Source: DAOPXV01 sp035352535
GTDB lineage: Bacteria > Muiribacteriota > UBA9980
Direction: 5' to 3'
NCBI GenBank assembly: GCA_964545075.1
Contig: CAZJFS010000144.1
Location: 1 to 11,317 of the forward strand
Length of the DNA: 11,317 bases
Shown one piece after another: positions 6,089-11,317 of this stretch. Each line of letters starts with the position of its first letter. The stretch's first letter is position 1. The notes below the pieces were generated by a model. The model was not told the DNA's origin, did no database searches, and saw only the letters and a program-made list of their open reading frames with translations. The position numbers and the translations under genes were made by a program.

Positions 6089-8761
6089 CTATTCGACGGC
6101 CTCGGTCTCGGTTTTTTTACCGTCTTTACTGACTTCGATCTTGTAAAATGTGTAGCACTGGCTCATGTTGACGGTATAATTTTCATCGGCATCGCCTTTT
6201 CCGGTGCGATCCGGGAAAAGATTCTCGTCGTAAGCGACGGTGCCGCCGCCCAGTTTTTTGTTTTTATTGGAAGGGTCCGTATCTTCAAGCATTTTAAGGT
6301 TCAAATAATTGGTTATGAGATTTCCCCTGATATAAAAACTGTCATAATGGTAGGGCCTGTCCTTTTTTTTGGAGTCGGGGCCGCTGAAAGGAAAAAATAT
6401 ATTGGCGGTGTATGTTTTGCTGTTGAGGTTCGGGTTGTCCTTATAGTGGAGCGTGCCTATTCCCGCGCAAATGGATGCCTGGATATACGCGTCGGTCACC
6501 CAGATGTCGCCGGCCTGGGATGAAAAGATAGTGTTTCGGATCTCTTCAGGAAGTTTCAATATTTTTTCGTGAAGCGGATTGGGCGCGGTTATAAATGAAA
6601 CCTGGGCGTCCTCGGACTTTTCGTCTTTCATTATGCCGTTTAAAAGTATGTCGGTGCCGAAGATCGAAGCAATGACTCCTTTGCCGTTAATAAAAAGCGG
6701 GCTGCCGCCAGGGCCGTCGGGGGGGAGGCGCAGCTGCTGGAATTGGTCCTCAAAAGCCTTCATGCCCTCGAGATACCAGATTCCGTCAAGGTAGATGTGC
6801 CAGTTCTTGTCGGGTGACTCCTGAGGCGTTATGAGCTTTTTCATGTAACAGAGATTGTATATGAAATCCTTCGCGTTCGCGAAGCTGTATGAGGCCATTT
6901 CAGGCGCCAGATCCAGCGGGAATTGGTCGGCAAGCTCCTGGATCTTGACGGTGTTGTTATCGTAAGGCACCAGCGTGTCCGAACTGTCGGCGTCCTTTCC
7001 CTGATATACGTCGTGGGGCATGAGTTTTACCGTCGACATTATGTGGCGGTACGCGATATTTTTGTCGTCCGGCGTCGTTTTCTGGCCATTGTTGTCGATA
7101 TAGGCGTTTCCTGAAAAAGCCGGATCGGTATCGATCTGGTCGCCTTTCTTGTTGACGCCGAACTGTGGCAGGAACCCGGCCTTCATTTTAGAGATATCGA
7201 GGGAAAGATTGATCATCTTGCTTTTTTCTTTATTTAATTTTTTTGGCAGCATGGCGCGCTGCGCCGTATAGTCCTTGTCGCCGAAGTTATACCATGGAAG
7301 TATGATCGCGTCGTCCTTTCCGAATTTTTCGTTCTGATAGACGACGGGCTGGAGGAACGAGGCGAATACGTTTCCATAAACTCTCGCTATGTGGACTTTT
7401 TCAGGGTCGCGGCCTTCCCTGAGATCGGCGCCGAAAAGCTCGATGCCGGTATAGAGCGGGTTTACGTATGCGCGGTCCTCGGTTTTACAGAATTTGATGT
7501 AGTTTTCAAAATAGTTATAGTAGCCGCCGGCTTTATCATGCCCGAACGGGTCCGCTTCGCCTTCGACGCCCACTTCGTGGCCCATGCCTATCATCATTGT
7601 CCTGTGCTTGAGCTCTACGTCCGTGGTTTTTCCGCTTTTTGCGAGATCTCCCGTGAGATAAGACATTATTTTCATTTTGGGCGGCAGCGGATTATTGACG
7701 TATTCGGCTATGCTGGAAGTTTTCGTGCTGTCGTTAGGATCGGAGAAGGTTATTCCGAAGAAATCGAAGCTCGGGTACATGCGCTCGCATTCGAATTGGG
7801 GTCCGGTCGGGTTGGTGGGATCCAGCGGAAAGCGAGTTCCCCTGCCGTTTATTTTTTGAAGGGCCGTACCGTCGTCCTGGTTTAAAACGCTTATGTTGGC
7901 GAGATTTAAAATTATAGGCATGTGGTCGCCAAACTCTTTGGATTTGGGGAGCGGGTCGAATCCTTCCATATGTTTTGACGTAAGAGCGCTGACGCCGCCG
8001 CCGCCGAATAATATTTTCCCGGTTTTGGTCGCGTTGGTTCCGCTCAATATCTTTAAGTTAAGCGGTTTTCCTCCGTAATATGCGGGCCATGCGTTATAAT
8101 TCATGAATGGCTTCGTGAGATCTTCGTAATTATAATTGGCCATCTTGCTTCCGCCGTCGCGAACGAAAAGAGAAAAATCGGGGAAGGGCGGGACGACCCT
8201 TACGACCTTTATATCCTTATAGGCCGATACTGTTTTCGTATAGCCCTCAAGCGAAGCTTTTGCGGTGATCTTTAATACGCCGTACGATTCCTTGAGCGGC
8301 ATGTTTTTGCGTTCAACGCCTCTCAGGTCTTTTTTGTAGGCCGTTATCTGTTCATATGTGGCGGATACGCCCATGTTCTTAGGGTCCATGAAGTGATGCT
8401 TTTTAGCCAGCGATATCGCGATTGGGGTCTGGACCGCTATCGCCGGAGGGTTTGTGTTTCCCCAGCCGCACCTTAAAATATTATAAGGGCTCGTGGAGTC
8501 GGAGACCTTAGTGTGATCGTTCATTTTAAGCCTGATATCCATGAAAGCTTCTTCGATCATGGCGTCGCAGACGCTGTTGACTATTTCGGCGCGCATTATG
8601 AGGTTGGACTGGAGTATTTCGTTTCTAAGGCGGTAGAGTATGGATTCGGAAAGTATGAAGAGAATGGCGATGAGTCCGATGATCCAGTAAAAGACCATTC
8701 CGCGGTTGTCGCTGGTTTTATTTCGGATGATGGATAAAATGTTTTTATTTTGGACTCTCAT
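6089..8761 (-). CDS. Very large GspK/PilX-like capping minor pilin (890 residues)
   Basis: The N-terminus has the layout of a class III signal: a basic 21-residue leader ending SDNRG, then MVFYWIIGLIAILFILSESI. This gives Gly at -1, Met at +1 and a hydrophobic helix of about 22 residues that runs into an amphipathic stretch to about residue 80. Position +5 is Trp (residue 26), not Glu. Missing Glu+5 is characteristic of GspK, the pseudopilin that caps the tip. The remaining roughly 800 residues are extracytoplasmic and not recognised. Residues about 654-830 contain IYLDG, PLFINGKGVIASIFGTDILLNG, YIQASICAG and FYIRGNLITNYLNL, which recall the repetitive beta-strand polymer-like region of large PilX-type proteins. 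GspK and PilX are usually 170-350 residues, so this protein is unusually long. A GGAG lies nine bases before the ATG. The gene overlaps the first lipoprotein gene by 17 bases. Confidence 0.75.
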   Translation of the reverse strand: MRVQNKNILSIIRNKTSDNRGMVFYWIIGLIAILFILSESILYRLRNEILQSNLIMRAEIVNSVCDAMIEEAFMDIRLKMNDHTKVSDSTSPYNILRCGWGNTNPPAIAVQTPIAISLAKKHHFMDPKNMGVSATYEQITAYKKDLRGVERKNMPLKESYGVLKITAKASLEGYTKTVSAYKDIKVVRVVPPFPDFSLFVRDGGSKMANYNYEDLTKPFMNYNAWPAYYGGKPLNLKILSGTNATKTGKILFGGGGVSALTSKHMEGFDPLPKSKEFGDHMPIILNLANISVLNQDDGTALQKINGRGTRFPLDPTNPTGPQFECERMYPSFDFFGITFSDPNDSTKTSSIAEYVNNPLPPKMKIMSYLTGDLAKSGKTTDVELKHRTMMIGMGHEVGVEGEADPFGHDKAGGYYNYFENYIKFCKTEDRAYVNPLYTGIELFGADLREGRDPEKVHIARVYGNVFASFLQPVVYQNEKFGKDDAIILPWYNFGDKDYTAQRAMLPKKLNKEKSKMINLSLDISKMKAGFLPQFGVNKKGDQIDTDPAFSGNAYIDNNGQKTTPDDKNIAYRHIMSTVKLMPHDVYQGKDADSSDTLVPYDNNTVKIQELADQFPLDLAPEMASYSFANAKDFIYNLCYMKKLITPQESPDKNWHIYLDGIWYLEGMKAFEDQFQQLRLPPDGPGGSPLFINGKGVIASIFGTDILLNGIMKDEKSEDAQVSFITAPNPLHEKILKLPEEIRNTIFSSQAGDIWVTDAYIQASICAGIGTLHYKDNPNLNSKTYTANIFFPFSGPDSKKKDRPYHYDSFYIRGNLITNYLNLKMLEDTDPSNKNKKLGGGTVAYDENLFPDRTGKGDADENYTVNMSQCYTFYKIEVSKDGKKTETEAVE

Positions 8762-9341
8762 TTATCGGCGCTCCATATTTTTTTAAAAAGGTAAATATTA
8801 TGGCCTCTTGTTGTTGCTTCGAGGCGAATTCGGTTTCACAGCTCTGTTTGATTTCAACGTATTTTTGTTTGTATTCGTTCAGCTGCGAGGAATATTCGGA
8901 GTCTTTGCCCTGTTCGCGGAACGAGTCCATTAGCAGGAATTTTATTTCAAGCACTTTATTAGGCGGAACGCTCGGGTATGAGAGCGCCCTTTTAAAACAT
9001 CGCGCGCTGTCGTCAAATCTTTTGAGCTTATAATAATTCATGCCTTCTTCGTAAGCCAGTTCGTACGGGGATAGCACGGCCGTTTCGGTTATGACGTTAT
9101 AAAGCGTAGCCTCCACGTTTTTCTTGACTTTTTTGATTATCTTGATGTTGTCAATTTCACGCAGATAGGCCTGGAATGAATTAACGAAGTTGTCGCGGCT
9201 GAATTTTTCATAATTTACGGTTCCGGCGCCGGGATCGATGTAATCGCCGTTTTTTTTCGAGCAGCCGCATCCGGAAATCTGTGAAAGTCCCACGAGTGTT
9301 ATGAATAATACGATAAACTTCAGTTTCAGCTGGTTGTGCAA
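8745..9341 (-). CDS. TPR-type lipoprotein, first gene of the pilus operon
   Basis: The 198-residue protein starts at TTG 9341. This is the only plausible start: no ATG or GTG occurs before the in-frame stop at 9372-9374, and an AAAGGG lies about 11 bases upstream. The signal is KLKFIVLFITLVGLS followed by lipobox ISGC, with the lipidated Cys at 25, a second Cys at 27 and Gly at +2. This is nearly the same layout as the other lipoprotein in the operon. One clear TPR occurs at about residues 93-125 (YELAYEEGMNYYKLKRFDDSARCFKRALSY), followed by a second helical pair with SFREQGKDSEYSSQLNEYKQKY. It precedes the K-like pilin gene and overlaps it by 17 bases. A scaffold or pilotin-like role in the envelope is an inference from context. 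Confidence 0.85.
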   Translation of the reverse strand: MHNQLKLKFIVLFITLVGLSQISGCGCSKKNGDYIDPGAGTVNYEKFSRDNFVNSFQAYLREIDNIKIIKKVKKNVEATLYNVITETAVLSPYELAYEEGMNYYKLKRFDDSARCFKRALSYPSVPPNKVLEIKFLLMDSFREQGKDSEYSSQLNEYKQKYVEIKQSCETEFASKQQQEAIIFTFLKKYGAPINESPK

Positions 9342-9407
9342 AAGCGCTAAAACCCTTTCAAATAAATTATTTCAGTTCAACGTCGCCGCCGCGAACTATC
9401 CACATTA

Positions 9408-9436
9408 ATTATATTAAAAATATAAATCAAAGTCAA
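9408..9436 (-). promoter_or_regulatory. Sigma70 promoter of the nine-gene minus-strand operon
   Basis: The minus strand reads TTGACT (9431-9436), a 17-base spacer and TATAAT (9408-9413), eleven of twelve consensus bases. The start point should be near 9401, leaving a leader of about 60 bases before the TTG at 9341. No other convincing promoter was found upstream of the operon, and the gene gaps downstream are too short for obvious internal ones. Confidence 0.85.
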
Positions 9437-9470
9437 TAAAATATTTATAGCTACTAATAAGAGAAACCGC

Positions 9471-9499
9471 TTGAATTTATAACGGCATTCTGCTATAAT
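9471..9499 (+). promoter_or_regulatory. Extended -10 sigma70 promoter of the HEAT-repeat gene
   Basis: TTGAAT (9471-9476), a 17-base spacer and TATAAT (9494-9499) are present. TG at 9491-9492 gives an extended -10 (TGCTATAAT). Transcription should begin near 9506, about 33 bases before the TTG start. Its -35 is only 34 bases from the -35 of the divergent operon promoter. Confidence 0.85.
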
Positions 9500-9526
9500 T
9501 ACTGAAAAATGTTATCCATCTGAAAC

Positions 9527-9532
9527 AGGGGG
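9527..9532 (+). promoter_or_regulatory. Shine-Dalgarno AGGGGG deciding the TTG start of the HEAT gene
   Basis: AGGGGG lies six bases before the TTG at 9539 and just after an in-frame TGA (9521-9523), so no earlier start is possible. The first in-frame ATG comes 34 codons later and would cut off the first HEAT helix. Confidence 0.8.
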
Positions 9533-9538
9533 CCGTTT

Positions 9539-11317
9539 TTGGAAGAACTTATCCTCGAAGTGGATCTTAGCGCTCTGGCGCAGAAAATAGTTTCGCCCGA
9601 TCCCAAACTCAGGATCGAAGCCGTTGACAGCGTCCGCGATATGTCCCGTAAATCGATAAAGGCCAGAGAGGTTTTGAGCATGCTTATAAGCGCGCTCGAC
9701 AACGAACAGGACTCTCAGATCATCTCACGCCTTACCAAACTTATCGGAAAATTGGGCGATTCGACCGTTATCCTTCTTCTGAAAAAGTTTTTGTGGCACC
9801 CCGATTCGCGCGTCGTGGCCAACACTCTCGAAGGGCTTGGCTTCATTTATTCGCTCGACATAATCCCTATAATCCTTCCGTTTTTAAATTCTCCCGATAA
9901 CCGCGTAAAAGCTAACGCGGCGAAGGCGCTTTACGCTTTGAATCCGGCTCTCGCTCTCGAGAAACTTTCCGAAATGATAAACGCCGACGAGGTGTTCTTT
10001 CGCGACTCCGGCGCATACATACTCGCCGTCATCGCCGACGCCAGATGCCAGGAAATGCTCATCGAGCTTATCCTGAAAGAACACGATATGGAAATACTCA
10101 AAAAAAGCATATTCGCTCTATGTAATAAAGGCGACGGCTATACGGTTGACAAAATCGAGCGGATTATCGCGGCCAACCCGAACCATCCTCAAAACAAAGT
10201 GCTTTCAGAGATCGTCGAATCCGTGAACCAGAGGATAAAAACTCATAAGAGCAGTATTCAAAACATCAGCTCGGTGAGCGATCTGGCCAAACTTACGGAA
10301 ATATACAACAACGGCACCAACAAGGAAAAGGAACAGGTTTGCCTCAGGCTTTTTGAGATAGGCGGGGAAAACGCCCTTCCGTTCCTGAAAAAAGCCAGCA
10401 ATGACGAGGACACTTCCATAAGATACGCCGCCAAAAAAGCCATAAACAATATTTTCAGCAAGCTCGCCCAGAAAAGTCAGCAGCCTGAAAATTTCGCGTT
10501 CAATAAATTCCAGGGTCCGTCCCAGATTCCGCCAGCCATTTCAGGGCGCGGCCTTAAGACTCACGACCACCAGGCGAAGAAAGAGGAAAAAGTAGATTTT
10601 TCAACCATAATAGGCGTTAAAGAAAGCCAGGTCGAAGAAAAGCCGAAATATATCGAAGAGATAGATATGGCCTTTTTAGTGCTCGATCTGAGCAACAACA
10701 ACCCCGCCCGGCGCGCCGAAGCGGTTTCCAAACTTTTATACGCCAACAAAAATTCGAAGGGCGTTAAGGACGCAATAAAATATCTGATCGAAAGGCTTTA
10801 CGTCGAAAGCGAGCCTCAGGTTAAATCTCAAATTTTAAGGGTCATTGGAACGCTCGGAGGCAAAAGCGAGATCGACGTTCTGAAAAAATTCGCGGCCGAG
10901 GAAACTCAGGAATACAGGATCCGCGCCAACGCGCTCGAGGGCCTCGGATGCATAGACGAACCGGAGATCTTCGATATAATCGTTCCGTACATGAGCCACA
11001 GCGATAACCGCATAAAGGCGAACGCCGTTATAGCCGCCTGGAAACGAAATCCCGATTCGACGTTTAACGCCATATCCGATATGATCAGGTCCACCAACGT
11101 CGCCATGCGCGATTCCGCGGCTTACGGCCTGCTGATATTAAAGACGCAGGATAAGCGCATAATAAATCTCATGCTCGAACTTTTCGTGCGCGAGACCACG
11201 CCCGACATAATCCTCAAGCTTACCCAGGGCTTATCGATCCTTGGAAACGAACAGATCATGCTCGACATGGAAAAAATGCTTCCGAACGCTTCGGCCCTTA
11301 AAAGGCCTTACATAGAA
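9539..11317 (+). CDS. HEAT-repeat protein, 3' end beyond the window (partial)
   Basis: An open frame of 593 codons runs from TTG 9539 to the window edge without a stop. There is no signal peptide or membrane segment, so the protein is probably cytoplasmic. The chain is a series of HEAT-like helix pairs with typical signatures: DPKLRIEAV (21-29), HPDSRVVANTLEGLG (87-101), SPDNRVKANAAKAL (118-131), EVFFRDSGAYIL (151-162) and a further unit at 267-306. A charged, Gln/Lys-rich linker (about 310-372) follows. The same order of HEAT units then recurs: NPARRAEAV (388-396), RIRANALEGLG (460-470), SDNRIKANAV (488-497) and MRDSAAYGL. HEAT solenoids act as protein-binding scaffolds; no catalytic domain is visible. 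It has its own strong promoter and is divergent from the pilus-tip operon, which may mean shared control, but no direct link is visible. Confidence 0.9.
   Translation, partial: MEELILEVDLSALAQKIVSPDPKLRIEAVDSVRDMSRKSIKAREVLSMLISALDNEQDSQIISRLTKLIGKLGDSTVILLLKKFLWHPDSRVVANTLEGLGFIYSLDIIPIILPFLNSPDNRVKANAAKALYALNPALALEKLSEMINADEVFFRDSGAYILAVIADARCQEMLIELILKEHDMEILKKSIFALCNKGDGYTVDKIERIIAANPNHPQNKVLSEIVESVNQRIKTHKSSIQNISSVSDLAKLTEIYNNGTNKEKEQVCLRLFEIGGENALPFLKKASNDEDTSIRYAAKKAINNIFSKLAQKSQQPENFAFNKFQGPSQIPPAISGRGLKTHDHQAKKEEKVDFSTIIGVKESQVEEKPKYIEEIDMAFLVLDLSNNNPARRAEAVSKLLYANKNSKGVKDAIKYLIERLYVESEPQVKSQILRVIGTLGGKSEIDVLKKFAAEETQEYRIRANALEGLGCIDEPEIFDIIVPYMSHSDNRIKANAVIAAWKRNPDSTFNAISDMIRSTNVAMRDSAAYGLLILKTQDKRIINLMLELFVRETTPDIILKLTQGLSILGNEQIMLDMEKMLPNASALKRPYIE
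9596..11245 (+). repeat. Internal duplication of a roughly 180-residue HEAT module
   Basis: Residues about 20-200 (9596-10138) and 387-569 (10697-11245) of the HEAT protein align almost without gaps, at an offset of 367-369 residues. Identical anchor strings include EAV (27-29 and 394-396), LEGLG (97-101 and 466-470), DNR-x-KANA (120-127 and 489-496) and RDS-x-AY (155-160 and its copy). The DNA is still alike at 9896-9918 and 11003-11025 (20 of 23 bases). Confidence 0.8.

Noticed and set aside
7391..7885. Plus-strand open frame of 164 codons.
   Set aside because: It lies wholly antisense within the 890-residue gene, has no promoter or ribosome binding site, and its composition is typical of a frame shadowing a real gene. 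The same applies to other plus-strand frames between 312 and 9033.
9509..9523. Four-codon reading frame (ATG to TGA) in the leader of the HEAT gene.
   Set aside because: It has no ribosome binding site and lies only about 3 bases from the predicted transcription start. It looks incidental, though its stop sits just upstream of the real ribosome binding site.
9499..9702. Minus-strand open frame antisense to the start of the HEAT gene.
   Set aside because: It overlaps a supported gene with a clear promoter and ribosome binding site on the opposite strand.
9901..9920. Small inverted repeat CCGCGT/ACGCGG.
   Set aside because: It falls inside the coding sequence of a conserved HEAT motif and has no T-run; the repeat is explained by codon choice.

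Overview
The window looks like an accessory stretch of chromosome from a Gram-negative-type bacterium. Two proteins carry lipoprotein signals with a lipobox cysteine, one large TPR protein has an export signal, and three proteins have type IV pilin-like N-termini. Base composition is moderate, genes are packed tightly, and TTG starts are frequent (three of eleven genes). DUF4416, a short QueG-like Fe-S protein and long HEAT-repeat proteins together fit poorly cultivated anaerobic phyla (for example Riflebacteria, Wallbacteria, Elusimicrobia or deltaproteobacterial relatives). That placement is a guess; no marker gene in the window fixes it.

Layout. Nine minus-strand genes run from 9341 down to 401 with gaps of at most 28 bases or small overlaps. 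They lie behind one near-consensus sigma70 promoter (9408-9436), so they probably form a single operon of about 9 kb. In transcription order they are: a TPR-type lipoprotein; an 890-residue protein with a pilin-like N-terminus lacking Glu+5 (GspK/PilX-like); a second lipoprotein; a GspI/PilV-like minor pilin; a GspJ/PilW-like minor pilin; a short QueG-family protein with two [4Fe-4S] sites; a DUF4416 protein; an EamA/DMT transporter; and an exported TPR protein with a Pro/Gln-rich tail. The last four are linked by 1- or 4-base stop/start overlaps. Downstream, a 56-residue helical protein (80-250) has its own perfect-consensus promoter (328-356) and ends at a hairpin terminator (44-77).

Divergently, a second strong promoter (9471-9499) drives a plus-strand HEAT-repeat protein. 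It begins at a TTG (9539), stays open to the window end, and contains a roughly 180-residue HEAT module duplicated at a spacing of about 368 residues.

How the genes may work together. The first five operon genes look like the tip (priming or capping) cassette of a type IV pilus or type II secretion-like machine: K-like, I-like and J-like pseudopilins plus two small lipoproteins. No major pilin, ATPase, platform protein or secretin is in view, so the machine must be encoded elsewhere. The QueG-like, DUF4416 and transporter genes have no obvious mechanistic link to the pilus; only their co-transcription suggests one.
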